DNA from: Tubulanus polymorphus
Lineage: Eukaryota > Nemertea > Palaeonemertea > Tubulaniformes > Tubulanidae
NCBI RefSeq assembly: GCF_964204645.1
Contig: NC_134029.1
Coordinates: 12,886,850-12,950,849, forward strand
Reading direction: 5' to 3'
DNA length: 64,000 nucleotides
A model generated the notes under the pieces. It saw only the letters and a program-made list of their open reading frames with translations, was not told the DNA's origin and ran no database searches. The position numbers and the translations under genes were made by a program. Shown piece after piece: positions 44,741-56,369 of the stretch (within the stretch, counting starts at the first letter, position 1; every line of letters starts with the position of its first letter).

Positions 44741-45743
44741 CCTACCCGGGAACGAAAGACACTACAAGACTCCTTCCTTGAAGAGATTGTAGAAATAGTG
44801 CACCCAATCGTAGTAATGCTAAGTACAGTATACTATGACGGTTGAACCTTTATTCACACCAAAATAGAATCAAAGTAGTCATAAGTTCCATGATAGCACT
44901 TAATTTGGGTTATCAGGTTCAGCCTTACTAGCTGTACTTTCATTCAGCTACTACTTTTGTATGAGACTTGGCAATGATAAGTTGGAAGAAATCACCAAAT
45001 ATAAGAAAAATATTGAGAATTAATATTACTGTAATTAAGATTTATTCAAATGAAGTGATAATTTCATTGTTAGATCGTACCGGTATATGTGCATAAAACA
45101 AAAAACACATCTAACAATCCACGCAATCCGCAATCGATCAAGTCGAACATGACGACGATCTCAAGGCATGTCTCTGTAACCGAAGGTAGAGTCTAAAAGA
45201 CGGTTCAGGACTCGGCAGCGGACACCGGCCCGGAAAGAATTTCAAAACGTGTATTGTCGGTACCTAGCACGATTTCAGCGTTTTTCGGGAATTCCCTGAA
45301 ATTTCGGCGTTTTTCGGAAATTCCCTGAAATTTCAGCGTTTTTATTTCAGCGTTTCAGCTTTTCAGTGTTTCAGCTTTTTCAGCGAAGTTCAGGAACCGC
45401 GTTTCCGTGCCTACATACCAAACTTCAGTTGGTAGTGTTATGAAGACGTTTAGGATATATATATTATTGGGCTTTCATGAATTATAACAATAAAGCTTTC
45501 GGGAACATAGTAGTAGGGTTCAGTTATCAGCGGTTAAACAATATCAACAAGTAGTGCATGGAAGCTGGTGTTCATGGCCAGTATTGCAGTATCAGACAAC
45601 CTGCGTGGATATGTACATACATGAACATAAATAGAAATTATATAAATAAACAAGTGCGGAAGTGACGTATGTATCTACGTAGGTAAACCAAATATGGTGC
45701 GGCCATGGACTCCGTTGAGTGCAAAAGTATATTTTTAGAAAAT

Positions 45744-46220
45744 TGTGACGTGTGCAGACACGTCATCGCCCATATATGGATGGGAGGAATGTTGTGACGT
45801 ATGAATAAGTCACAATCCATGAATTCCAAGCCATGTGTGGAAGAGGACTTGCACACGTTGCACAAGAGAAATTGATATAAATAGGGAGGTTTTTTGTAAG
45901 CACGATATACTAGAGCTCCGGGGAATGATCTGTATACATCTAGAGAGAGAGCTACGGGGAATGATCTGTTTACATCTAGTAAGAAGAATAAACGAAAGAT
46001 AACTTTAGCAATTCTTAAGTTTTTTGTAAGCACGATATACTAGAGCTCCGGGGAATGATCTGTATACATCTAGAGAGAGAGCTACGGGGAATGATCTGTT
46101 TACATCTAGTAAGAAGAATAAGCGAAAGATAACTTTAGCAATTGTTAAGTTATTTCTGCAGCCGTGTAGAAGTCAAGACCAAGGACGGAGATCTGATCTA
46201 AGAGAGTGTCCTCGCAACAT
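45744..46220 (+). repeat. LTR-like sequence with internal duplication
   Basis: Starts TGTGACGTGTGCAG and ends CCTCGCAACA, with a TATAAATAG box at about 45877 and AATAAA at about 45988. Within it 45890-46018 is repeated in tandem at 46019-46147 (about 129-bp unit, few differences). The following stretch (46221-46400) has CACCACAACACTGGTGGAG-type repeats often seen in retrotransposon leaders. No coding region or second LTR in the window, so a solo or truncated LTR is only a suggestion. Confidence 0.35.
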
Positions 46221-46522
46221 CATCTAGAAGAATTATTACCACGACGCTAGTAGGACAGCCCAATCCGGATTCACAGCATTGGAAGAGATACGAACCGCAA
46301 CATTGATGGAGTAGAATCCATCACCACAACACTGGTGGAGAATCAATACCACAGCACTGGTGAAGAAACCATAACCACAACAGTAGGCATGGAAACATAT
46401 TGTTAAACTTTCACATCATGGAGTCTCTTTCCTCTTTTTTGGATATCCTTCAATAAAGTGAAGGGTGGATTTAAACTCGATGTTTTAGGTCAACTGCCAG
46501 TCCTTTCTGGTTCTAATAAGAC

Positions 46523-47207
46523 CTTTATCAGGTAAAATTTTTTACCAAGACCTTTACCAAAACTGACTGAACTAGGCCACCTGATGTACTCTCAAGTCAA
46601 GTTTTTTAATAGGGCAGGTGATATTTTGCCAATGGCTCGTTCTGATTGGCCGATTGACGCTGCGCATGCGCACTGAGGTGGACGACTTAGAAAATTGAAG
46701 GAAAGTGTGGAGAACAGAGTTACCTAGAGAAAATATGAGCATGAGAAGGATTCAAATACGGACCAGCAAATTGCAAGCGTAACGTATTCCCACTAGACCC
46801 ACCGAGGTTTTCGCAATCCAGCTGTAAGTTTTGAAAACATATAGCCTCACCTTACCTTAACCCTATCCCTAGGGGTGAAACACAACCCTAATAAAAACCT
46901 CACACCTGGACCCTGTAACCCTATCGAAACCCTTACCCTAAACATAGATTATATTTTACGTCGCATATCTTATTAGTAGGCCTATATCTTATTATATTTA
47001 GCCATTGGCAAAATATAGCGTTTACTAAAATAATACCGCCGCATTGGCAAAATATCCACCATCAACCATAGTTCTGTGCTCCAACCAAAAAACTGACGAC
47101 GGACTGGAGTTCGCCGTTGTGTAGTCTAGTACCTAGCCGTCGTTGTAGGGAACCGTAACGACTGGTATTCAGACTAATGTTTATTTCAACTCGACTTGAG
47201 AGCATAT
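46523..47207. other. Non-coding, with a tRNA-like relic
   Basis: No gene. 46745-46806, on the minus strand, reads GGGTCTAGTGGGAATACG ... GGTCCGTATTTGAATCC, similar to A and B boxes of a tRNA, probably a SINE head. 46855-46940 is a loose run of ACCCTAAC-like motifs. Confidence 0.35.
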
Positions 47208-47213
47208 CAGGTG

Positions 47214-47407
47214 AGTAATAGGGGTAAAGGGCTTTCAAGCCAAAGGTCGAGAGGTCGAGAAATTTTCCAAATGTGAAAATAACAATAATTTCTAGTTGAA
47301 TTAGTCGCGCACACTCCTAATTCAACTAGAAATTATTATTATTTTCACATTTGTAAAATTTCTCAACCTCTCAACCTTTAACCTGAAAGCCCATTACCCC
47401 TATTACT
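47214..47407. repeat. Terminal palindrome of the Polinton
   Basis: 194 bp that reads nearly the same on both strands: it begins AGTAATAGGGGTAAAGGGCT and ends GCCCATTACCCCTATTACT, with CAATAATTTCTAGTTGAATT mirrored in the middle. Same design as the 344-bp end palindrome of the derivative at 29017, but shorter. Confidence 0.88.
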
Positions 47408-47603
47408 CTTAAAATAATCATATACATGAATAAAATATAAATGAATAACATATATAAGTAATTAGAAAAGTAGGCTTTCAGATAGAATAGAATTTCTCAT
47501 AGAATAGATATATAGATATATTCTAAACATTATTTCAATATTTATATTTGTATGAGTTAGATTTTTAAACATTAAAAGTGTTAGTAAAGTGTGATTGAAA
47601 TTA

Positions 47604-47642
<39 letters not shown>

Positions 47643-48428
47643 GATATAATACATAGCATTTGCTTATACTAGAACATGATTCTATTTGAGCCTATATACA
47701 TTTCATGTAATGAACTATTGAATAAATCTATAAATTCACAGCTGTCACAGCTGTTACTATGACGCCGAGACATATGAGTCATAATACTGCAAACGCGTAG
47801 AACATTCTAGAAGGTGTACCGGAACTCTGAATAGATGACGTGTCATAAACGCAAACGCGTAGAACATTCTAGAAGGTGTACCGGAACTGAATAGATGATG
47901 TAACATAACGCTTAGGATATCTATCTCTTGAAACGCAATTTGGAGTTTATAGTTTACAATTCTAAATCTAAATGTAAGTACTGTTTTTTGTAGTTATTAG
48001 GGCTATTAAATATGAAACCTTTAGATATATTTAAGTGTATTTAGTATATTTTTTAGATAATTAGAGTTACCGCTGATATCTTTTAGTTGAATAAAATGTC
48101 ATACGCATCAAGATGCGATAGAGAAACTCAAGATACTCTTTCTGACTGAGGAATCAACAGCAATGGATATCGAACCAATAGAAATTGGCACAAGAAACAC
48201 CAAAAGATCAACGAAGAAACTATATAAGAATTTCAAAAACATAAAGACTACTCCACAAATACCAATGATTAAGTTAAACATTTGTTGATGTAGTTAAATA
48301 TCTACCGGCAATTGAAAAAATGTTTGTAATTATAGATTTTATATATAGAAATTAAATGATGTATTGGAAGAAACGAACGACTGAACATACTTGTATAATG
48401 TATTGTGTAAATCTACTTGGTGAATTTT
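47408..48428. other. Left arm of the Polinton, mostly non-coding
   Basis: AT-rich and related at its start to 29361-29480. An (AT)n run is at 47608-47638. A direct repeat containing CGCGTAGAACATTCTAGAAG is at about 47794-47842 and 47866-47903. A 41-codon ORF at 48163-48288 (MDIEPIEIGTRN start, lysine-rich) might be the remnant of a small basic protein. Confidence 0.4.
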
Positions 48429-48900
48429 TATGTTCAGTCGTTTCTATTTACAGAATGAATATATAATTATGATTAGCGCATGCGCATTAAGCAAAACCGG
48501 CCATAAATGGCCGCATGTGACTGAAACATGTAACGCATGTGACGCGGACATGAATGCGTTTGAATTTTCTATGTTCAGTCGTTTCTATTTTACAGAATGA
48601 ATATATAATTATGATTAGCGCATGCGCATTAAGCAAAACCGGCCATAAATGGCCGTATGTGACTGACACATGTAACGCATGTGACGCGGACATGAATGCG
48701 TTTGAATTTTCTATGTTCAGTCGTTTCTATTTTACAGAATGAATATATAATTATGATTAGCGCATGTGCATTAAGCAAAAGCGGACATCAATGGCCGCAT
48801 GTAACGCATGTGTTGTTTCTATTTTACAGAATTTACAGAATGAATATATAATTATGATTAGCGCATGCGCATTGATCCAAACCGGGCCTGAATGCCCGGT
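48429..48900. repeat. Tandem array, about 142-bp unit
   Basis: Roughly 3.3 units with TGTTCAGTCGTTTCTATTTT, AATGAATATATAATTATGAT and a GCGCATGCGC dyad followed by a hairpin AAACCGGCCATAAATGGCCG. Starts at about 48431, 48572 and 48714; the last unit (48822-48905) is diverged. Confidence 0.88.
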
Positions 48901-49070
48901 CTTGCCTAGTGCGCATGCGGCACGGATATTATAACTGGTATGATTTAGATATCAAGGAATAGAAACGACTTATCAAAAGCAACGAGGAATGAAAAAGGAT
49001 TACGTTGGTCGATGAAATGGAAGAGGATTCTAAAATATTAACCAATTTAGTAAAAAAATATGTATAATAA

Positions 49071-49340
49071 ATGGAACCAGAACAACCACAAACTATCAAT
49101 ATTACAAATAACACTGGTGTTATAAATATATACTACAAGAAGTGTTCTAAGTGTGAATTAGATAAATTAGCTATAACAGAATTTAGTAAGCGTAAGATTA
49201 GCAAAGATGGTTTTCAATATTGCTGTAAAACTTGTTTTAAACTATATACCAAACAATATCGAGAAGATAATAGAGAAGCTTACAATGATTATATGACAGA
49301 ATATATGAGGGAAAGATATCAAACAGACAAGCCGATTTAA
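49071..49340 (+). CDS. Small zinc-finger protein
   Basis: 89 codons from the ATG at 49071, which follows a TATAATAAATGG-like signal. C25-x2-C28 and C51/C52-x2-C55 form a zinc ribbon with the pattern FSKRKISKDGFQYCCKTC, followed by a basic/aromatic helix (YTKQYREDNREAYNDYMTEYMRERY). This resembles the zinc-ribbon segments that accompany HNH-type nucleases and similar DNA-binding proteins in large viruses and phages. No nuclease motif is present. Its end overlaps the preserved start of the integrase in another frame (from 49331), so a deletion seems to have fused this gene onto the integrase core and removed the integrase N-terminus. Confidence 0.6.
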   Translation: MEPEQPQTINITNNTGVINIYYKKCSKCELDKLAITEFSKRKISKDGFQYCCKTCFKLYTKQYREDNREAYNDYMTEYMRERYQTDKPI

Positions 49341-50152
49341 TTGACATGAAGAACTTAGAAGAATACAACAAAGGATATTTCTGGATAATGAATGTTATAG
49401 ACATATTCAGTAGATACGCATGGTCAATTCCAATCAAAAATAAAACTGGAATAGAAGCTATTCCAGATAAGATACAATTTGATGAAGGTAAGGAATTTTA
49501 TAACAAACATTTCAAAAAACTATTATCTGATAACGATGTAGAATATTTTTCAACACATTCAGATAAAAAAGCATCTATTATAGAAAGATTTAATAAAACA
49601 TTGAAAACTAGAATGTGAAAATATTTTACTGCTAATGAAACATATAAATATATCGATGTGTTAGATGATTTAGTGAAAGGTTATAATAATTCTAAACATA
49701 GTTCTATAAATATGAAACCTATACAAGCTAGAAAAGAAGATAATTCAGAAATAGTATGGAATAATTTATATGGAGCGTTTGTTACACATGATTTCGGTGA
49801 ACCAAAATTTAGAATTGGACAACACGTTAGAATATCTAAATATAGAAAAACCTTTTATAAAGGTTATACCCCTAATTTTACAGAAGAAATATTTAAGATT
49901 AAAAAGATGATATTAACTAAACCATTTGTTTATAAACTAGAAGATCTAAAAGATGAAGAAATATTAGGTTATTTCTATGAACAAGATTTATCACTTGTAC
50001 CAAACCCAGATGAAATAGAATACAAAATAGAAAAAGTATTGAAAACAAAAACTCTTAAAGGAAAAAAGTATTCTTTGGTGAAATATAAAGGATATGATGA
50101 TAAATTTAATGAATGGATTTTATCTAGTAAAATTAAAAGAATAAATGAATAA
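49331..50152 (+). pseudogene. Polinton integrase (DDE core, chromodomain)
   Basis: Retrovirus-like integrase used by Polintons to insert into the host chromosome. The frame can be followed from 49331: the ADLID aspartate segment, NVIDIFSRYAWSIPIKNKTG, a second aspartate in IQFDEGKEF, and the glutamate in ASIIERFNKTLKTRM. A TGA at 49616-49618 then interrupts, and the same frame continues through YIDVLDDLVKGYNNSKHSSI and an SH3-like segment to a C-terminal chromodomain (about 50010-50145: IEKVLKTKTLKGKKYSLVKY, then GYDDKFNEWI). All three catalytic acids are present. The N-terminal zinc domain is missing and the spacing before IQFDEG is shorter than usual, so it is truncated as well as interrupted. 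Confidence 0.85.
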
Positions 50153-50756
50153 AGATTTATTTATATTTGAACCGCATAATATGTTAATAACTGGAGTAAA
50201 AAACTGTGGTAAAACACATTTCATATTAGATTTGTTAGAAACTATTTATAAGAATCATTTTGATAATATAATATTATTCTGTCCTACTTATGAAATGAAT
50301 AAAACATATAATAGAGACATAGTTAAGATAAAAGAGTTTATTATATTAAATCCTAAAACAGTAAAAGAAAATTTAGATAATTGTATTAAAAAAGCAATTG
50401 ATACTTATAAAGGATCAAATACATTATTCATTATAGATGATTGTGCAAATTTACATGATTCAAAAGTGAGAGAAAGTGAGTTATGTTATCTAGCTTTCTC
50501 TGGGAGACATTTTGGGACAACAACATGGGTTTAAAATCAAAAATATAATTCAATTGTTAAAGACTTTAGGGAGAATATAAGATTTCTAGTTTTATTTTAT
50601 AACAAAGATAGAAAATCTATGCAACAATCATTGGAAGAAAATCGAATTATACCTACTGAATTACAGGATGAATATATGAATAAATTAAAGAATAATACAG
50701 GTTCAAAATTATTACTGAGACTACAATTTCCCTATGAATATAAATTTATAAAATAA
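50145..50756 (+). pseudogene. Packaging ATPase (FtsK/HerA, A32-like)
   Basis: Genome-packaging ATPase. The start ATG at 50145 overlaps the integrase stop. Walker A GVKNCGKT is residues 17-24, Walker B LFIIDD residues 94-99, and SGRHFG matches the segment that follows in this family. A TAA at 50532-50534 stops the frame after 129 codons, but the same frame is then open to 50756 with family-like sequence (YNSIVKDFRENIRF, LLLRLQFPYEY), about 203 codons in all. A single nonsense change therefore inactivates it. It forms a rightward pair with the integrase and converges with the capsid block. Confidence 0.85.
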
Positions 50757-50948
50757 CTATTTATATACCTATGTATTAGATACCCAATTAGATACCCTAA
50801 TACCTGATACCCTATTAGATACCCTAATACCTACTATGTATTAGATACCCTATTAGATACCTTAATACTTAAAAGCCCCTTTTTATTTACTATTATTTTA
50901 TACAATTTTCAACCAATATTATTATTTGAGTTAAATATAATTAATATC
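50757..50948. repeat. Spacer between convergent genes with short repeats
   Basis: 50775-50865 is a degenerate array of TATTAGATACCCTAATACC units. The left break of the 3312-bp tandem repeat (50849) lies in it. Confidence 0.8.
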
Positions 50949-51758
50949 TTAATTACTTTCACTATCAGACCCTAACAGTTTATTCAATTTCACTACCGTA
51001 TCATCATCAATAGTTGTTTTATTGAACTTATTCATCCTTTCTACCGCATCATCAATAGTTTCTTCTTTATCTTTCACCAAAAGTGTGTCCACATAATCTT
51101 TATTATCAATATCTGTAACTATATTTTCATTATCATCTTTCTTCGTGTTTGCTCCTAATATTTCATTTACAATGTTTGATCCTAATATTTTATTAGCATC
51201 GGTTGAATCTAATCTATCTTTATTAGGTGTTGCTTATAATAAATCTTCATATAATTCTTTACCATTTACTTTTTTATTTGAAACAAACTTTGTAACATAT
51301 CTAAATGGGTGTTCTATAAATTCTCTTTTACCAACACTTTCTATTACGTTAGTCATATGTACCTTTGTATTCATATGTTTATTCCAATTTGATGGAGCGT
51401 TTGAAAATTCACCTTTACAATAATCACAATAATTTCTATTTTCACTAATATTTAATATAATTTCATTATTAGATGTAGAAGGTATTACATTATTAGATGT
51501 AGAAGGTATTACATTATTAGATGTAGAAGGTATTACATTATTAGATGTAGAAGGTATTACATTATTATCAATTACATTACTTAAATTATCAACAACACCA
51601 CTTTTATTATTATCGATTTCTATTAGTTTAGTTTTATAAATTTTGAAAATAGGATCAAATATCAAAGCTATATTACAATGTATTACATAATATAAACCAT
51701 CATTATTTTCATGTGTATCGATGTATGAAATATGTTTATATACTTTACCTCCTTCCAT
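50949..51758 (-). pseudogene. C2H2 zinc-finger protein, copy 1
   Basis: Unknown Polinton protein. ATG at 51758 directly after TATAATAAATG-like sequence. Residues 67-98 are four perfect 8-residue repeats VIPSTSNN, a flexible linker. C111, C114, H128 and H134 form a C2H2 finger (YCDYCKGEFSNAPSNWNKHM). After residue 174 there is an in-frame TAA (51234-51236); the same frame then stays open to 50949 with an acidic, lysine-rich tail ending LNKLLGSDSES, so the original product was about 269 residues. All three copies have the same stop. It is last in the leftward block, behind the capsid gene. Confidence 0.65.
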
Positions 51759-51790
51759 TTATTATATAAATTTTTATTAAAGTTAAAATT

Positions 51791-53037
51791 CTAATACATA
51801 ACACTATTTAATTGTGAATTTAAAATATTCAATTGTGCGTCAGATATAATATAAATGTGCATTTTAAAATTTTTGATTCCTTTATTATTTGTCATGAATA
51901 ATTGTATTCCATCTTTAGTGTTTTGTAATTTTTTCCAGAACCATGTAATGAATTATCCTCTGTTGTTCTAAAATCTAACCATAATGCACATTTATTACCG
52001 GTATAATAATCAATTTGATTAATATTACAATTTTCAGATGATTTTACTTTTTCATTCATAAAATGTTTTCTAATTTCTGGCCATTGATCTATCATTCTCA
52101 TTCCTTGACAAAATATTTTATTTGCTATTCCTTCGATAGTTATTTCTACTTTTGTTATTTCAGGATTATAATAATTATCAACATTTATTGCACCATTAGT
52201 ATATGTTGCAATGGTAAAAAATATTAATATACCTTTAATAGATCTTCTTGGGAAGTTAATATTCTCATTAATAATTTCATCATTTGCATTAATAGTTACA
52301 GTTTTAAATTTATCAATATAATCATATAATAATGAAAATCCTTGATTGTATTGAGTTTGAATTATACTTGAAATATTTTCATCAGTTACTGTATCTTATT
52401 CTAAACATATATATGATAATTTATAACCCATATCTTTATTAACGCTAGATATTACAATTTCATTAACAGGAGCAAATGTTATTTCGAATATAACATCTTC
52501 TTGAATTGCGTATTTATATAAAGGTGCATTATTATTTATCAATTCAAAATCTAATGGAATTTTATATTTGCTTCCATATATACTTTTTATCAATTTATCT
52601 ATAGCATTAGTTAATATTGCGCTATTAGCTTCTGATCTTAATTTATTTTGGTTTTCTGATTGGATTCCTTGAAATATCATATTATTTCTATTTTCTTTAG
52701 TTAACCATAAATCTTTATAATGCATAAATATATCATAATCATCTAATGAGAAAACTGTTTCTGGACCAATCTTTATAGTTAATTTTTTAATCAAATATCT
52801 TCCAACATTATCGACAACATAATTATTACTATTACCGGTTACTTTTATATCGGCTGATAAATAAATACTATTTGGAACATAAAAAGTATTTTGTGTTAAT
52901 CGAGGAATTCTAACATATAAAGTTTCATCAGGATTAATATAAGAAGGGTTATGAGTAATTATATGATGTGATCTTTCTGCTTTAATAGCATTAGATATTC
53001 TATGATTCTTAGAAGGATTGATATAACTCCCACTCAT
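51791..53037 (-). pseudogene. Major capsid protein (double jelly roll), copy 1
   Basis: Polinton major capsid protein, which would build the icosahedral shell. The ATG at 53037 is followed by an arm and the first jelly roll; residues 74-113 (VVDNVGRYLIKKLTIKI, then ETVFSLDDYDIFMHYKDLWL) are the most family-like stretch, together with IFQGIQ. Breaks: an in-frame TAA at 52396-52398 after residue 213; the same frame continues to 51892. A shift at an A6 run (51929-51934) moves the C-terminal coding (HIYIISDAQLNILNSQL) into another frame ending at 51791. Total span equals about 415 codons. The two lesions are common to all three copies, so they predate the tandem triplication. Spacing to the upstream gene is 20 bp. 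Confidence 0.82.
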
Positions 53038-53053
53038 TTATTTAACAAAAAAA
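53038..53053 (-). promoter_or_regulatory. Late-promoter-like signal before the capsid gene
   Basis: On the coding strand TTTTTTTGTTAAATAAATG: a run of seven T, a short spacer, TAAAT and the start codon. The whole intergenic gap is 20 bp. The same arrangement precedes other genes of the block and is present in the other copies at 56350-56365 and 59662-59677. Confidence 0.5.
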
Positions 53054-53057
53054 TTAA

Positions 53058-54158
53058 TTATTCATTTTTTATCATGTTTACTAACCCAAAAATAATTGCA
53101 CTTACAACTGTAATTAAAAATAAAATAATATGTTCAGCAGCAAAGTTAATAATGTTTCCTGCAGATTTCAATATAAAACCAACAATTGATGCAATAACTC
53201 CAGCAGCTGCAGCAGATTTTTTAGATAGTTCCCATAAATATTTTGCTAATTTCTTTAAACCATCTTTAACTTTATCTTGTATAGAATTATTATTATCTGG
53301 GGGTTTATCCGGTTTATTGGGAGTAGGAGTAGATTTCATTGAATTTGATATAGCTAAACCTATTGTTGTAAATAACATAGTTACAGCTGTTAGAATTGAA
53401 AGAATTGTTATTCCTTCTAATTTAAAATATAATTTTATTCTATCTTTCAATGATATTTCAGAATTTGGTTTTATCAACAAATCTTTAAAAATAACTTTTA
53501 ATCTATTAATATTATAATCATATGATTTTAATAATAATTTAATTTCTTCTTTTTGTAATTCTATGTTATATTTTAAATCATCTTTTTCTTTTTCTAAACG
53601 TAATTCTTTTTGCCTATATTCCATTTCATCAATTACTTGATGATCTAAATCAGACTTTAATTGTTCTATTTCTCGATTTTTATCAGTTAATTCTTTTTCT
53701 AAAGTTCTAATTTTAATATTTCTTATACTAATAATTTCTCTAATTGCTTTATCAGAAAATATATCTAAATCTTCTAATTCTTGATCTGTTGCATCAAGTA
53801 ATCCATTTGGTAAAAGTTTTTCAATTGGAACTTTATTTGATTTAAGTTTACTAGTTTTGGAAGTTATATTCTGTTCAGAAGTTGTTTCTGTTTCTAAATT
53901 TTCATTAATTATCTTAAAAAAATCATCATTTCTTCGTTTAAATTCTATTCTATTTAGAGTTATCTCTTCTTCTGTAACATCAGTTATAACATCATTATTG
54001 ATTTTCTTAATTCTAAACTGTTCTAATTTAATAAAAGTTGATTTTGTTATTATTTTATCAATACTTTTATTAGAAGAAATCTTAAAATAATAGTCATCTT
54101 TCAAATGCCAATAATAATCACCATTTAAATATTTCAAATCTTTCACTAAATAATTCAC
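53058..54158 (-). pseudogene. Coiled-coil membrane protein, truncated copy 1
   Basis: C-terminal 366 codons of the protein that is complete at 59682-61070. The first 96 residues are lost at the tandem-repeat junction (54160/54161), beyond which a TAG occurs two codons upstream. The start codon at 54158 is only an internal GTG. Confidence 0.85.
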
Positions 54159-54260
54159 ACCCTATTAGATACCTTAATACTTAAAAGCCCCTTTTTATTT
54201 ACTATTATTTTATACAATTTTCAACCAATATTATTATTTGAGTTAAATATAATTAATATC

Positions 54261-55070
54261 TTAATTACTTTCACTATCAGACCCTAACAGTTTATTCAAT
54301 TTCACTACCGTATCATCATCAATAGTTGTTTTATTGAACTTATTCATCCTTTCTACCGCATCATCAATAGTTTCTTCTTTATCTTTCACCAAAAGTGTGT
54401 CCACATAATCTTTATTATCAATATCTGTAACTATATTTTCATTATCATCTTTCTTCGTGTTTGCTCCTAATATTTCATTTACAATGTTTGATCCTAATAT
54501 TTTATTAGCATCGGTTGAATCTAATCTATCTTTATTAGGTGTTGCTTATAATAAATCTTCATATAATTCTTTACCATTTACTTTTTTATTTGAAACAAAC
54601 TTTGTAACATATCTAAATGGGTGTTCTATAAATTCTCTTTTACCAACACTTTCTATTACGTTAGTCATATGTACCTTTGTATTCATATGTTTATTCCAAT
54701 TTGATGGAGCGTTTGAAAATTCACCTTTACAATAATCACAATAATTTCTATTTTCACTAATATTTAATATAATTTCATTATTAGATGTAGAAGGTATTAC
54801 ATTATTAGATGTAGAAGGTATTACATTATTAGATGTAGAAGGTATTACATTATTAGATGTAGAAGGTATTACATTATTATCAATTACATTACTTAAATTA
54901 TCAACAACACCACTTTTATTATTATCGATTTCTATTAGTTTAGTTTTATAAATTTTGAAAATAGGATCAAATATCAAAGCTATATTACAATGTATTACAT
55001 AATATAAACCATCATTATTTTCATGTGTATCGATGTATGAAATATGTTTATATACTTTACCTCCTTCCAT
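54261..55070 (-). pseudogene. C2H2 zinc-finger protein, copy 2
   Basis: Same as 50949-51758, shifted by 3312 bp, with the same in-frame stop (54546-54548). Confidence 0.65.
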
Positions 55071-55102
55071 TTATTATATAAATTTTTATTAAAGTTAAAA
55101 TT

Positions 55103-56349
55103 CTAATACATAACACTATTTAATTGTGAATTTAAAATATTCAATTGTGCGTCAGATATAATATAAATGTGCATTTTAAAATTTTTGATTCCTTTATTAT
55201 TTGTCATGAATAATTGTATTCCATCTTTAGTGTTTTGTAATTTTTTCCAGAACCATGTAATGAATTATCCTCTGTTGTTCTAAAATCTAACCATAATGCA
55301 CATTTATTACCGGTATAATAATCAATTTGATTAATATTACAATTTTCAGATGATTTTACTTTTTCATTCATAAAATGTTTTCTAATTTCTGGCCATTGAT
55401 CTATCATTCTCATTCCTTGACAAAATATTTTATTTGCTATTCCTTCGATAGTTATTTCTACTTTTGTTATTTCAGGATTATAATAATTATCAACATTTAT
55501 TGCACCATTAGTATATGTTGCAATGGTAAAAAATATTAATATACCTTTAATAGATCTTCTTGGGAAGTTAATATTCTCATTAATAATTTCATCATTTGCA
55601 TTAATAGTTACAGTTTTAAATTTATCAATATAATCATATAATAATGAAAATCCTTGATTGTATTGAGTTTGAATTATACTTGAAATATTTTCATCAGTTA
55701 CTGTATCTTATTCTAAACATATATATGATAATTTATAACCCATATCTTTATTAACGCTAGATATTACAATTTCATTAACAGGAGCAAATGTTATTTCGAA
55801 TATAACATCTTCTTGAATTGCGTATTTATATAAAGGTGCATTATTATTTATCAATTCAAAATCTAATGGAATTTTATATTTGCTTCCATATATACTTTTT
55901 ATCAATTTATCTATAGCATTAGTTAATATTGCGCTATTAGCTTCTGATCTTAATTTATTTTGGTTTTCTGATTGGATTCCTTGAAATATCATATTATTTC
56001 TATTTTCTTTAGTTAACCATAAATCTTTATAATGCATAAATATATCATAATCATCTAATGAGAAAACTGTTTCTGGACCAATCTTTATAGTTAATTTTTT
56101 AATCAAATATCTTCCAACATTATCGACAACATAATTATTACTATTACCGGTTACTTTTATATCGGCTGATAAATAAATACTATTTGGAACATAAAAAGTA
56201 TTTTGTGTTAATCGAGGAATTCTAACATATAAAGTTTCATCAGGATTAATATAAGAAGGGTTATGAGTAATTATATGATGTGATCTTTCTGCTTTAATAG
56301 CATTAGATATTCTATGATTCTTAGAAGGATTGATATAACTCCCACTCAT
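55103..56349 (-). pseudogene. Major capsid protein, copy 2
   Basis: Second tandem copy of the capsid gene, with the same in-frame stop (55708-55710) and the same homopolymer frameshift (55241-55246) as copy 1. Confidence 0.82.
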
Positions 56350-56369
56350 TTATTTAACAAAAAAATTAA

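Larger units (their letters stand above)
42823..45408. mobile_element. Foldback / Mutator-like non-autonomous element, perfect 9-bp TSD
   Basis: The element is 42832-45399 (2568 bp). Both ends read CGGTTCCTGAACTTCGCTGA inward as inverted repeats, followed by several GCTGAAA(C) subrepeats and then a shared GTACCGACAATACACGTTTT and CCTTCGGTTACAGAGACATG, so the TIRs are about 155 bp (left) and 235 bp (right). The 9-bp target duplication CGTTTCCGT is exact (42823-42831, 45400-45408). The interior has no recognisable transposase, one unexplained ORF, and a tRNA-like dispersed repeat at 44435-44740. 9-bp duplications and long TIRs fit Mutator-like elements; inference. Confidence 0.8.
42698..46522. 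other. Outer inverted repeat pair around a foldback element
   Basis: 42698-42780 and 46430-46522 are about 85-bp inverted repeats with the shared core GACTGGCAGTTGACCTAAAA. They flank the 9-bp-TSD element at 42832-45399 and an LTR-like stretch. Possibly the ends of an older element that was invaded; no target duplication was found. Confidence 0.45.

Noticed and set aside
45638-46033. 131-codon minus-strand ORF
   Set aside because: Spans the tandemly repeated LTR-like stretch and shows no domain; chance frame.
46745-46806. Functional tRNA gene on the minus strand
   Set aside because: A- and B-box-like pieces are present but no convincing acceptor and anticodon stems; more likely a SINE head.
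46855-46940. Interstitial telomere (ACCCTAAC-like motifs)
   Set aside because: Motifs are irregular and scattered, not a tandem TTAGGG array.
51145-51423. 92-codon plus-strand ORF and copies
   Set aside because: Antisense to the zinc-finger gene; composition follows the AT-rich complement.
53002-53517. 171-codon plus-strand ORF (and its copies at 56314 and 59626)
   Set aside because: Antisense shadow of the coiled-coil membrane-protein gene.
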